Below are positions 25,737 through 36,944 of a DNA stretch of 64,000 nucleotides, piece after piece. How positions within the stretch are numbered: the stretch's first letter is position 1; every line of letters begins with the position of its first letter. Below the pieces are notes generated by a model. That model saw nothing but the letters and a program-made list of their open reading frames with translations. It did no database searches and was not told where the DNA came from. The position numbers were made by a program, and so were the translations under genes. Origin of the DNA: Dreissena polymorpha (Eukaryota > Mollusca > Bivalvia > Myida > Dreissenidae); contig NC_068356.1 of the NCBI RefSeq assembly GCF_020536995.1, positions 80,876,107-80,940,106 on the forward strand, written 5' to 3'.

Positions 25737-26006
25737 GTCCTTCGGCGGTAGGTGGTACCACCGCGGGGCTCATGACGACAGCGGCCGGAGCCGGAGCAGA
25801 GATCGAACCCATGGAAATAGAGGAAGTCATCACGACGGCTGCCACCACGACCACTTTAAAACCTAAACCGCGCAAGGGACCCGGCGGCAAGAATAATCGC
25901 CGAAAAGGTCGACCAAAGAATTTGAAGCCATCACCTACTCCCGCTGGCAATAATGGCAAAAATGGGGCAGCTGCAAAACCAACTCAGAAAGCAAAGACTA
26001 CCGCAG
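25737..26006 (+). CDS. Secreted-protein gene, exon 3: basic Ala/Thr/Lys/Pro-rich segment
   Basis: The acceptor CTCCTCAAAG follows a pyrimidine tract and the donor is GCAG|GTAGAT. The exon is symmetric (270 nt, phase 1 in and out) and clearly more GC-rich than its surroundings. It encodes a Gly/Ala/Thr stretch, an acidic EPMEIEEV patch, a Thr run, then a basic KPKPRKGPGGKNNRRKGRPK segment and an Asn/Gly/Lys/Pro tail. Such basic, disordered composition could suit binding to a polyanion or proteolytic processing, but this is speculation. An alternative acceptor at 25705 would be out of phase with exon 2. The opposite-strand frame here is a shadow. Confidence 0.65.
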
Positions 26007-26350
26007 GTAGATTACTGCATGTTTGCTTTGTATTGGGGATGAATTGTGGAGTGTTCTTTAATCTTTCTTATACGTTTAATGCATCGAATGACGATATGTA
26101 CAGGCATTATGTAACATTAATCTGACTGGAATGATATCGATCCGACTATAAATGTCAGTAAACGAAAATAGTTTGCTGGCAGTTATGAATTCTTTGATTG
26201 ATAACATTGGTCGTAGCATGAACATTCCCCGATGCATGGTGGTTCTCTTTTACTAAATTAACGAGATGATGTTATATTATAAATGGTTGTGCTTAGTTAC
26301 TTTGCCAGGTATACAGTACATCGAATATTGTATGTTATGTTCCTCCACAG

Positions 26351-26473
26351 CACCGACCGTAGCGCCGACACTTCCGCCGACCGCGGCGCCGACGGCGGCA
26401 CCAACTCCGGCACCAACGCCGGCCCCAACTCCTGCGGCAACCGCCGCTCCCTACGTTGAGCCACTTCCTGCAG
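26351..26473 (+). CDS. Secreted-protein gene, exon 4: Ala-Pro-Thr repeat tract
   Basis: The acceptor GTTCCTCCACAG and donor GCAG|GTACTG bound a 123-nt symmetric exon. It encodes APTVAPTLPPTAAPTAAPTP followed by more APTP units and ending AAPYVEPLPA. Thr/Pro/Ala repeats of this type are typical mucin-like, heavily O-glycosylated linkers. The composition is strongly biased to GCG and CCG codons, unlike the AT-rich flanks. The phase continues from exon 3 without a stop. Confidence 0.65.
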
Positions 26474-26821
26474 GTACTGGCTGGCAGGCGGATATGAGAG
26501 GCTGGACAATTCTAGTGAAGCACGGTCTCATACGCAATCAATTTACGTGCTTTCAAACCGCCCTAGCGCTTACGTTTATGTATACTAATATGTTCTCATC
26601 ATAGTGGTTGTTGAATAGCAGCGATTATTGTGATTTTTGCTGAATAATTTTACCAAAATATGCATATATTATTCAAAATGCTTTTCTTAAAAAAACACGA
26701 GTTTAATTAAGGCGCGAAAATGCTTATATCTGGCTAGAAATAGCCGTACCGTTAACGTTTGTTATGTTGAAATTACATGTAAGGTCAATGGTGCATGCGT
26801 TCGTGCTTGTTCCTGGCATTT

Positions 26822-27040
26822 TACTGTAAAATAATCGTATAATGCGGGGATCTAATTTTTGCAGTCAAATTTGCGCGTAAAGAGCCGGGCTATTACCCGC
26901 ATATTTTTTTATAAGTGTTGCACGATTAACATAAAGTTTTATGCACGCAACAATTTCAACTGAAGAAATGAATTAAAATGTGTATACATCAGTTTCCATA
27001 AAAGCGCGAAATTTAGGCCCCGCAAATCGATTTTACAGTA
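26822..27040. mobile_element. MITE with TACTGTAAAAT ends
   Basis: Left end TACTGTAAAATAATCG; right end CGATTTTACAGTA, its inverse. Inner inverted GCGGGG and CCCCGC lie next to both ends. Length 219 bp, non-coding. A TA or longer target duplication is not resolved. Confidence 0.8.
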
Positions 27041-27640
27041 GCAGGTTCATGGGCTATGGTTAACGCTTTGTGTATATACAGATAATAACCATGTATACTG
27101 TGTATATGTGTATTTTATCGATTGCAGATCTTACATATATATCGCTTAGCTGTCATATATGATTACTTTATGTATCCCGCGTGTCATGTTACTGCTATAC
27201 GTAACATTTGCCGAAATGTGTATTTAACGTATCCATAAGCTTTCTGCGTCAACCTTTATATCGGCATCAATTCTTTTGATCAAAATTGTTTTGTCTATGA
27301 CACATCTTTGTGAGTATAATTAAAATGATTATTTAAATGTGTGTTCCAATCATATTTCCTTACAATATCAAGTCTTGCCGGGATTGTATTATTAATTTGG
27401 GATAAATACCAAATGCATTATAAGATACATTAAGCCAAGATTTTTAAATACGGTAAGCTAGTATCAAATTCATGAATGTGCTACAATCAATCTAAGCACT
27501 TTTCAGTTATTATAAAGTATAATACATATTAAATAACATGTTTTCAAAGTATAAACAACCAAATGTATAGTACAGCCGGCATGCGTGCTAACTTTGTTTG
27601 CCCATATGCGGAGAATACGCAGCAACATTGGACCTTATAT

Positions 27641-27821
27641 GTGATTAAGTTAAACCATTGTCATTTTTAATGTCTTGCGAATCGATGGCATATTTATGAA
27701 ATTACAGCCAACAAGTTCGTCGCATTATATATATTTTTAAATATACAGTTAAGTTTATATTACTGTAATCTAAGTAATGTTTATATACGTACTAGTATAA
27801 TACGTATTTTACAAGTTAATA
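27641..27821. repeat. Direct repeat right of exons 3-4 (partner at 25236)
   Basis: Same orientation and order of motifs as 25236-25419. It has a short ACTAGTATAA insertion near its end. Confidence 0.9.
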
Positions 27822-28234
27822 ATAAATTAATGCGGTTTGTATACATACGATTTAGAACTGATAAATTTGTTTAAATGAAAATCTTTGCCTTAATCGGTTC
27901 AATCCATAAACAATATCCATTTATATGTTTAGTAAAATTAAAATACTAACATGAACGGCATGTACCTTTATTTAAGGACAATTGATTTAAGATATCTCAT
28001 TTACTCTTATTCACCAAAGTTGCTTCCTCAGTTTTTCAAGTTTCCGTTGCTGCTTTGAAATTACTCATTGCATGCTTGCATCACAAATTAAATCAAAGCG
28101 AATAATTCAAAAACACACACACTAGAACAGTCAAATGCAGTCTCGTTATTCAAATATTTAAGAATTTGTTATCTTCGAAAAGTTAATTTCTCAACAATCG
28201 AGGCTCAATGCCAAAACACCTCGTGATATTTCAG

Positions 28235-28461
28235 GTAACAACGGTGGAGTGGGAGGCGGGGCTCCGCAGCAGATACTTCCGGTCCAGCAGCCGTTGTACC
28301 AACAGACCGTTCAGCAGCAGCCCGTGCTTATTACAACACCTGCCCCGGCCACCAAGTCTCCGAACCAGTATCTGTATGAGCCGCATTCGTGTCCCAAAAT
28401 GGACGTCGCCACTTGGGAGAACGAAGTGGTCATTTACGACAATAAAAACTGTGCAATGTAC
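28235..28461 (+). CDS. Secreted-protein gene, exon 5: Gln/Pro segment and Cys motif
   Basis: The acceptor GATATTTCAG is followed by two bases that complete a Gly codon with exon 4. The exon encodes a Gly-rich start, QQILPVQQPLYQQTVQQQPV, a Pro/Ala/Thr linker and YEPHSCPKMDVATWENEV plus VIYDNKNCAMY. Two donors compete: GTACGT at 28458 (good consensus, phase 2) and GTATTG at 28462 (weaker, phase 0). The phase-0 donor is preferred because it alone joins in frame to the two downstream exons as read here. The two Cys and the aromatic residues suggest the start of a small folded domain. Confidence 0.55.
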
Positions 28462-28705
28462 GTATTGCTATTATTTTTATTGGGGATTTTAAAGTCATCT
28501 TAAAGATGGTCTTCATTATCAGGCTAAACGTAACAAGAAAACAGTTATAATTATCGACAATAAAACTGTGCTATGTACGTTTTATATTACTTCATCTCGC
28601 AAATGTGATTTTCCTAAGCATTTAAGTGGTCAACTTGCATGGTCTTATTCATAAATCTAGAAGTGGTAATTAACGACAATAAATGTTGTGGAATGTAGGT
28701 CTGAG
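28419..28705. repeat. Exon 5 end and donor triplicated, about 118-bp spacing
   Basis: The end of exon 5 (CGACAATAAAAACTGTGCAA then TGTACGT) is echoed near 28555 (CGACAATAAAACTGTGCTAT then GTACGT) and near 28673 (CGACAATAAATGTTGTGGAA then TGTAGGT). Short upstream AGTGGT and TTA motifs are also shared. The second and third copies are decayed and intronic. Confidence 0.75.
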
Positions 28706-29094
28706 TGTTTCATTTTTCACATAACTATTTTATTTGAAAGTCAACAAGAGCTTGCACGTTAAGCTTTTTTGACAATAGAAGATATGTTGCGTGTCTTTCA
28801 CGAAGCTAAAAGTAGTGTTTTAGAGAAAAAGGCGGAGCTTATTAGTTTTATTTGGCACATTCTGTGAAGCATAAAGAGGTTATTATAACTCTTTATCATG
28901 TGTAAGGTATAGAATACTATTTTAATTCATGAGGTTTTCGTAAGAACGTTAGTGGTTGATGCTCATATAAATCGCGTATCTGTCAAAGCACCAAACCTTT
29001 TCTGGAAACTGGTTATTTTAATTTTTTAATGTAGTTATAAAGATTTAGATACACATTCTTATATCCAATAAAACTTGTCTGATGTATGGTTAAT

Positions 29095-29620
29095 ATAGAC
29101 TTACACAAACAATAAATGTTCATACACTTTTGTGAAGAAATGTCAAAACAACAATATTAGTTAATATAGATACAATTTACAAAGAATTGAAGTAATCCTT
29201 TACAAATGCAATACAGATTTGTGAAAAAGTGTACAATTTAAACTGTGCCAAGAAATATAGACACTCATGTTTAATGAACAGAAAAGGTATAACTCTGGAA
29301 AGGAAAGTAGATACAATTTTGTGAATAAAAGAAGATCCAGTTTTGTTCAAAATAAAGATATACACGTGTCAAGAAATAAATGTGTATAAAAACGCAAATA
29401 AACAATACGCATAAATAAATGTGTATATAAATTAGGTGCATTTTTGGCCAATGATTGTCAATGTAAACTGTTTGAACAATGTGTGATAAAATGTCTTTAA
29501 TACTTGTGTGACGTGAATGAAGACACAAATGTGAAGATACAACTTTATGAAGAAAATATAGATATAATAGTGTTACGAAATGGAGATACAACTTTGTAAA
29601 CGAATATGGATGCATCTTTG
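29095..29620. repeat. Decayed minisatellite of about 30 bp
   Basis: Recurrent ATAGATACAACTTTGTGAAG-like units with drift and gaps. The open minus-strand frames here (29177-29636) are a product of the repeat. Confidence 0.6.
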
Positions 29621-30353
29621 ATATAATTAATCGCATTAACTCTGCGCATAAATAAAAACAAACGTTACTTACAAGCCATCGTTGACAGTTAGTATGTCAT
29701 CGCAAATTGTTCACGTCATATTTCTAAAACGCATAATATATAATGTCTGCATAATTTATATGCAGCATCTTTTAATATTTTTACCACTTTTTTACAATAA
29801 TTTTAGTTCGTCTGTGTTGATATGCAAGGGGTCATCCACTTAAGCTAAGTCGTATGCTGTAAGACGAATTTATTGTGGACAAGTCTTCTTATATCATGTG
29901 AATGGTAGTTTTGCACCAAGTAATTTATGCTCCGGCAGATTAAGCGTTGTTATATGGAAAAAAAGATCATAACAGCAACTTCAAAATGTTACGAAACAGC
30001 AAAATTGTATGTGTCTTAAAACAGAGACTATCGCTGTCTTTATTGCAAAGAAGTTGTCCACATATGTTTAAAGGTATAGTGTTAGTTGTCGAATCATAAA
30101 GATTTAAAAGGAGCAAAACCATGCTCTTACTGCGGTTGAGCCTTATCGTACGTATTCATAATTAGGCAATTCCAAGTATAAATATGCTTGTTGTTTTTCT
30201 TTTTGTTTATTATGTGTATGAAATAAGTATTGACAATTATTTCGGATCGCCATACTGCAAACAAGTCCTTTTACCCATTAAATATAATTGAATGTAAATA
30301 TATTTGACTTAACTAACATATATTTAACAGCATGTTTCTGTGTCTCATTTCAG

Positions 30354-30380
30354 AATAATCCGAATGAACCCAAGATTAAG
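30354..30380 (+). CDS. Secreted-protein gene, candidate 27-nt exon 6
   Basis: The acceptor TGTCTCATTTCAG and donor AAG|GTAAAT bound nine whole codons, NNPNEPKIK. The phase (0/0) fits exon 5 if the 28462 donor is used, and fits exon 7. Microexons of this size occur in animals, but one this short is easily a chance match. Confidence 0.4.
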
Positions 30381-30668
30381 GTAAATAGTCAGTTCTACGA
30401 TTACTATAATAGTTTAAACTAAATATAACTAGCACTATTTTAAAGAAATAAGTTGATGCATAGTCGTTGCAAAGCCAATAATCAACATAACAAAAGTTGC
30501 TTATTGGCTGAATCATAACAAAACTTAAAAAGCTATACTAGCATTATTTTATAAAAAAATGATCTTGCAATTTATATGAGAACTACATGAATATTTTAAG
30601 GCTATGCTCCGCCCGAGGATATCTGTTTGAGTTGTTTACTAGATGAAACCTACTTCCTTATTTAAATA

Positions 30669-31445
30669 AAGAAGTATGTGGTAAATAATACGGTATTGGA
30701 ACGTACGTGGTTAATAATATTGTACGTGGTAAATAATGAAATATGTGGTAAATAATGGAGTATGTGGTAAACAATGAAGTATGTGGTAAATAATACGGTA
30801 TAAGAACGTACGTGGTCTATAATATTGTACGTGGTAAATAATGAAATATGTGGTAAATAATGGAGTATGTGGTAAATAATGGAGTATGTGGTAAATAATG
30901 AAGTATGTGGTAAATAATACGGTATAAGAACGTACGTGGTCTATAATATTGTACGTGGTAAATAATGAAATATGTGGTAAATAATGGAGTATGTGGTAAA
31001 TAATGAAGTATGTGGTAAATAATGAAGTATGTGGTAAATAATACGGTATAAGAACGTACGTGGTCTATAATATTGTACGTGGTAAATAATGAAATATGTG
31101 GTAAATAATGGAGTATGTGGTAAATAATGAAGTATGTGGTAAATAATACGGTATTGGAACGTACGTGGTTTATAATATTGTACGTAGTTAATAATGAAAT
31201 ATGTGGTTATTAATGGAGTATGTGGTAAATAATGAAGTATGTGGTAAATAATGAAGTATGTGGTAAATAATGAAGTATGTGGTAAATTATGACGTATGTG
31301 GCAATTTATGAAGTATGTGTAATTAATAAAGAACGTGGTGAAAAGAAAAGTACGTGGTTTATAATATTGTAAGTGGTAAATAATGAAGTGTGTGGTAAAT
31401 AATAAAGTACGTGGTTAATAATGTTGCATGTGGTTAATAATGAAG
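30669..31445. repeat. 19-bp minisatellite with higher-order structure
   Basis: The basic unit GAAGTATGTGGTAAATAAT is repeated over about 770 bp. A variant block containing ACGGTATAAGAACGTACGTG recurs at 30690, 30795, 30919, 31043 and 31148. Its spacing is 105, 124, 124 and 105 bp; the two spacings differ by exactly one 19-bp unit. Units decay toward the right end. Confidence 0.95.
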
Positions 31446-32419
31446 AATGTGATATAAAAAACAGTATTTTGCTCATACTGACGAAGTGGCCAATAAAGTA
31501 TTTGGCAGATGATGAAGTATATGGAAAATGCAGTTTCTTGGCTTATCCATAAATAGTCTATAACTATGTTATTCCTTGTACATCCTTGTTTACGATTTTA
31601 TATTAAATTAAATTATTTATATTTAATGTAATCTAGTTTAATTTAATACATAAGTACTTAAAATAAAAAGAATAGGCTAACATATTGCATACAAGTCTAC
31701 ATAATAAGTATGTTTCTGAAACAGGTCAAAGTGTGTAAAAGAAAAGTAAAACATGTTATGCGTTAATATTCCATTTTGCCCTATAACGATAAACCATTTC
31801 AACATATTTACATACCTACTGGCTTTGAAGTTTGCACAATTAGTTTTTGTTTTCCTTTACTTTTTTAATTTATATGCGCAACGAAAAAAACATTCACTCA
31901 AGGCGTCTAGGTTAGAGGCACGTTAGGGTTAAAACGCTTTGTTTTACAACCGTTATTCTCTGTTTGCTACTGGTATTTCAGAAATAGACATTTACTAGCA
32001 GATGCCATAATGATTATCAGTATGTCGTCGCTACATGCGACGTAAATTATACATCATATAAGGTCAGTTAATTATGTAAAACGTCAGTGGCCGTGCATGC
32101 GTAAATTATCGCACAGTATTTTTAGCTTAAGTGGAGTTATGCAGGATATCTTCGTCTACCATTCTTAATTTGCATAGTCGGCGGAGTGTTTTGTAAACGC
32201 AAATTGACATTCTCTGACAGTCTAATGTCTTACATAAGACAATATACGCCTATTATGTACATCATAAATTTTCGTTAAGTCCAAAAGTGTCCCATCTGAA
32301 AATAAAGTTTATGGTCACTCACTTAAGTATGCATTGAGTAGCATTTCTAATGGCCGAGAGAAGCAATAAATAAACTTATAAAGCAGACATTTTAGACCTG
32401 CAATTGTTCTCTTTTGCAG
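31446..32419. other. Intron sequence, nothing recognised
   Basis: AT-rich with no supported exon. The acceptor-like TATTTCAG near 31973-31980 is followed at once by an in-frame TAG in one phase, with no donor in the others. Confidence 0.45.
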
Positions 32420-32497
32420 GCGACCAACAGTGACATTCCAGGCGCCGTATTGGTGATTTATGCGAACAAGCAAATAACACTGGGAGTCGCAACATGA
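32420..32497 (+). CDS. Secreted-protein gene, exon 7, possible terminal exon
   Basis: The strong acceptor TTCTCTTTTGCAG is followed in phase 0 by 25 codons, ATNSDIPGAVLVIYANKQIT then LGVAT, and a TGA at 32495. The hydrophobic GAVLVIY strand looks like folded protein, not random translation. It may end the protein here, giving about 277 residues. However, the same frame stays open for another 46 codons beyond the TGA, so an unseen donor, an assembly error or a decayed copy is possible. If the frame is read one base later the exon stops at 32454. Confidence 0.45.
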   Translation, partial: ATNSDIPGAVLVIYANKQITLGVAT

Positions 32498-32638
32498 TTT
32501 ACACTCTTTGTACACATACCAAACTACGGAGTCAGTGTTTCATATATTCCACCACCCGGCCAGGCAGAAATCCCGGAATTGTCAGAACCAGCTTTTCTCA
32601 AACAGATAATAATCGGACAGACATATTTCAAAACATAG
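32498..32638 (+). other. Frame continuing past the TGA of exon 7
   Basis: In the same frame as exon 7, 46 codons run to TAG at 32636. They include VHIPNYGVSVSYIPPPGQAE and IPELSEPAFLKQIIIGQTYF, whose Pro/Glu/hydrophobic mix looks protein-like. The stretch could be a continuation behind a single-base error, 3' UTR, or chance. Confidence 0.3.
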
Positions 32639-32639
32639 C

Positions 32640-33429
32640 TCGCGCGTTTGTCCTCAGTTATGTGACGTCATTTTATTTTATTTGTACAAAATATTATTGC
32701 TTTGGAACTTCTCGGACATTTCCTACATTTTGAACAAAACGCAATGACCGAGAAGCTCCGAAGTGATATCGCGTGATTAGTTAAATTTGATTTCCTGTGA
32801 AATAATACGATGGTGGCTTATAAATGTATAATGTATTATTATGTCTTTCGCGAGAGTCAGTTGTTAGCGTTATATGAATAAATGTATCGTGAATTTTGTT
32901 GCTTTTTACCAAATCATATGCATAGCCAGGAATTGACTATAGGATGCAGCGACTTGGAATATTTCAATTAAATATCAGATACACATTGTAGTGTTCTATG
33001 TGGAAATATGGAGGTACATAAATAAATGAAGCAATATGTATATTCAAAATGTATGTGTATTACAAATGGTAATTTGGATGCGTGTTGGTAATTTAAATAA
33101 TTTTTTTTCTAAACAGATAACTTAACATCGGATGTGTTTTTATTGTTTCCTTTTACCCGAACGGACCTAGTGCTTTGCAACAACACATATATTATATCCA
33201 GCAATGTTCAAAAGGCAAATAATTACAGAATGCGTGTGTCTGTGAGGATTAAAAAGGCGTCTTGGTTAAAACATATATTTCGGAGTGCATTTTCATGAAT
33301 TACACAGAACTAAGTGGATTGACCTGGAAGGTAAACTAAGCTTATTGCAAATCAGTCCACGACATGTAATATGTGTTAATGAAGAGTGGTTGTAGTGTAA
33401 AGTATTTACATGTGTATAATTAAATTGAA
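32640..33429. other. Non-coding stretch, nothing recognised
   Basis: No exon or repeat identified. Confidence 0.4.
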
Positions 33430-34910
33430 GTTATTGGTGGGGTAAGAGCAGATGAGTATTGATATAGAACGGTGTAGTGAATTGGTACGGTAAGGTTAGT
33501 TGGTGGAAGAGAAAGATCGGAAAAGTAGGGAAGAGATAGAGATATGGTAGCGGATCTAGAGTGACAGGACGAGGTAACGCAAGAGTTAGAAGAAGCTGGG
33601 TGCACGTAAGGATTATAAGGGAATAAGTGCCGAAGTCGTCTTATCGAAGCGTGTAGATTGATCAATACAAGTGCTACAATGTACTGCTGCTAAATCATTG
33701 CAGTTGACTTCCAAGGCTTCCAAGGAAAGAAGAGGATTTCCGAAAAGCAATACCTTTGTTTAGGGTTGGCAGAAATGTGATACAGAGTTTTAAAGGCGCT
33801 ATCGAATGTCGGAGTACAATCGGCAGTGCAAAAAAATAGTGGCTAGCTGTTTCTTTTTCGCAACAAAAGCAAAAACGGAATGCATTATGTTTTTAATAAA
33901 AAGGTCATGTGCAGCCACACTGCAGTTTGTGCGAAGTCGCGTATGTATTATCTGGGCTTAACGTATGCCATAATAATGCTACATGTATTTTTGACCGCTG
34001 ATGATTGAATACCTTTTTAAATGAGAAGCTTGTTGTTGCGTTCGAGGTTACGGTTGGAAGGCTATTGTAAGCACGAGTAGTGGATGGGATACAAGAGTTG
34101 TAGAAGAGCGCAGTTCTAGCACTTGGGATATAAAGGGATTGGTTATTCTTTAAATAATAGCGGTCGTATATTCGTGTTTGGACATAAGTCAGAAAGAAAG
34201 GTTGGGATAAGGTTATTAGTCATTTTGTAAACTAGAGTAAGTTTATATTTAGCTCTACGATTATTTAAAGTTTCCTATCCAACGTTTTCCAAAGCTTTTG
34301 CGTATAATGTATATATTAAATTCGTGGCAACTGTGACTATTAGCGCAGCCATATGTTGGACGTTTTCTAACCGTCCGTGGTTTTGTAATGTGCAATTGTC
34401 GAAAATGAAATTCTCCGTATAGCAGCAAGGGACGTATAAATGATAAATAGATGGTTTCCCATAAAAGGCTGAATTTAAAAGTTTTCATCACGTTTATAAT
34501 TGTAAAGGCCTTATTAACCATATAGGTGCCCCGTTTAAGATCTTTCGTAAAATAGACCCCTATGTGTTTATGTCTTGTAACCTCGCTAATGGCGACGTTT
34601 TACATATATACAGAGGGATGTTGAGTTGTTGTATTGTTTATTCCGTTTAATTAGGATTAACACCGACGCAAGCTATGTTTTAGCCCATGTGTTGATTCTT
34701 TCGAGGTCGGACTTAAGTATTGCTGAAGCGTTGACTCTGTGATCGACTACAGCATAAAGGCTAGTGTCGTATTCAAATAACCTGATGTTTGCTTTAATAT
34801 CTTGGACCATGTCATTATAAATGAAGATTAAAAAAGAGCTCCTAAAATCGAGTCATGTGGTACTCTAGTCCATATAAACGGACTGCCAGAGCCTTTGATT
34901 AATTTTTCTA
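33430..34910 (-). mobile_element. Decayed LINE (non-LTR retrotransposon) reverse transcriptase
   Basis: Read on the minus strand in several frames. Near 34900-34780: VPHDSILGALF, then IFIYNDMVQDIKANIRLFEYDTSLY, split here as two neighbouring pieces. This matches the block (PQGSILGPLLF ... INDL ... LFADDTSLY) of animal LINE reverse transcriptases. The catalytic A-D-D is changed to E-Y-D. It continues with RVNASAILKSDLERINTWAK, then at 34521-34261 AFTIINVMKTFKFSL and YLSFIRPLLLYGEF, which is the thumb-like IYxSFIRPLLEYA region, and ends near 33430. Several stops and frame changes show a dead copy. The clade (CR1/Jockey-like) is a guess from motif style. Confidence 0.8.
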
Positions 34911-36940
34911 TTGCGGGTCCATATGCACCCCTTCATAAACATGGGTGCAGTTCAGCGCAGAGAATCCGTGCGCTTCACTAAACAGACGTCGTTCGAGACA
35001 AATTGAGGAAAATAATGAATAAACTTCATAAACATGTTAAATTCACCTGAAAGGCAACCTACGGATGTTATCCTTTGCATGTACCCTATAAAAACACGAC
35101 GATGTTTCAACACACTTTCCTCGCTGACATGTTTTATGTTGAAATTTGAAACAGTGTATTCTGTATCGAATAACACATCGTTATCGACTTGGTTGGCTCC
35201 AACACATAACCCGACGTGCAAAATATTGGCGTACTGTGACCTAACCAATATTGGGTCAATTTTCCAATATGGCGGATACAGCGTACGAAAGCAAAACTAA
35301 GTCAATAAAAAGCAATTTTATTGTTTTAATGGTACCATTCGTATGAGTTTGTGGTTTAGACAGGTAAACGTTCATAAGATCTTGCATTTTCAGTGTTCCT
35401 CAACCATTGCAATGTTGATTAAATTTTGCACCCATGGGCAAGAGCCGGCGCTTTGCAACTATCAGCTAACCATTGGGTAATAAAGCTGAGAGTTGAATTA
35501 TTGCAACTCGTGGTACTCCAGCGTTGATGTGAGACCAGTGTGAAGTGTATTGCACAACTTCTCATCATGGTGATGGCGTATTGCGCGTTTCAAAACGATT
35601 GAAAATGTGGAAAGAGTTCGGTCCATAAACTTTCTCACTTGCATGAAGAAAGATAAACCGACCGACTAACAAACCTCCGTGAGGGAATTTATATCAAGCA
35701 CAGCTCTAAGATACGGTTTAACACAGTAAATGAAAATTCCCACACCAGTTTAATTTCTGGTAAGTCAAAGCTCACAAATAAGGAATAAGAGAAGGTCACT
35801 CAGATATTCTCTGCATTTTAATTAAGGGTTTGAAATTTAGTTCTATAAGTATTAACAAAGAAACATACATGCTGAGCTGCATTAAAGCGAGATTATTCGA
35901 GTTTTATGAGTTAAATTGTAATTTATTGATTAAATATGTTACAATAACACGAAGTAGGCAAGAAAAATTATACATTGAAGACGAATTTCATAAAGTGCAG
36001 CAAAGACAAATTATCGCCCCGAGCCGATTGTGACGAAGATATTTCGTACATATTTTCATACAATATCCGAAGCATTCGTCTTTTTGTATTAAAGTGTTCG
36101 TGTGTCGTATGAAAAGATATCGTTGCAGGAATTAAAAAAAGAGCCGTGAAACTAAATTTAGATTCACATCGTACATGCATGATTTACATGCTGGCGACTT
36201 CGACTGTACAGACATTTTCAATTTCTGAATTGAATATTTGGCTTTTTTCGCATTTTTCGACACATGTTCTTCTTTACTTTTAATTTAATTTATATTGAAA
36301 TATATGTTTAATAAGTTGTTTACACAGTTTATATAAATTAATAAATATTTGACAAAATCGTATAATCTCGCTTTAAGCTTAGTTTGGTCAGATTCCTAAA
36401 AAATATAGCGCACTGGAACCAACTGCTTGACGCAAATGCGGCTAGTACTCGGTTAGGTGAAGTCTTTTAAATCAATTTCAAAATAACCTTTTAACGAGGA
36501 ATGGAAACCTATTTTTCAATAAAGACAATGCAATAAAGTGAATAGTTACGTGTCTGAGGTTCACCGTTCTTCTCACTTGTCAAACGGCTAGATATTGAAA
36601 TGGTGGAATGTAACAAGTTGTTTTTCCTTAAGTAAAATATTACCTCACAATAAACCTAAGGGACAGTGGTCAGTAGTTCAAAAACCACGATGAACAAATC
36701 AAAGAGTAACCGTTATTTTGTGACCTACGGTATATGGACTGGCGCTCATCAATTGTAGGTTAATATTATATTTATTTTAACAATTATTATTACAAATAGT
36801 GTTGTCGTAAAGACTTATTCAAACAAACAACATGTGATTAAAACTTTGTGAATACTCATTATTGCAATCCATAACACAATACAATTCTAACTTAAATCAG
36901 GTTTTAAAAAATCATATACGCTATAATTACATCACGCCAT
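34911..36940. other. Non-coding stretch, nothing recognised
   Basis: The overlapping frames at 34952-35300 on both strands and those at 35830-36180 have no recognisable composition or splice context. The LINE may extend into the first few hundred bases. Confidence 0.4.
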
Positions 36941-36944
36941 TTAA

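Noticed and set aside
25540-25959. 139-codon minus-strand frame opposite exon 3
   Set aside because: A shadow of the GC-rich plus-strand exon, which has matching splice sites and phases; the antisense has none.
26297-26509. Minus-strand frame opposite exon 4
   Set aside because: A shadow of the APT-repeat exon.
30669-31445. Possible CRISPR-like array
   Set aside because: Units are contiguous 19-mers without unique spacers, in a eukaryotic genome.
34952-35300. Overlapping frames of about 90 codons on both strands
   Set aside because: Neither has recognisable composition; mutual overlap on opposite strands suggests chance.
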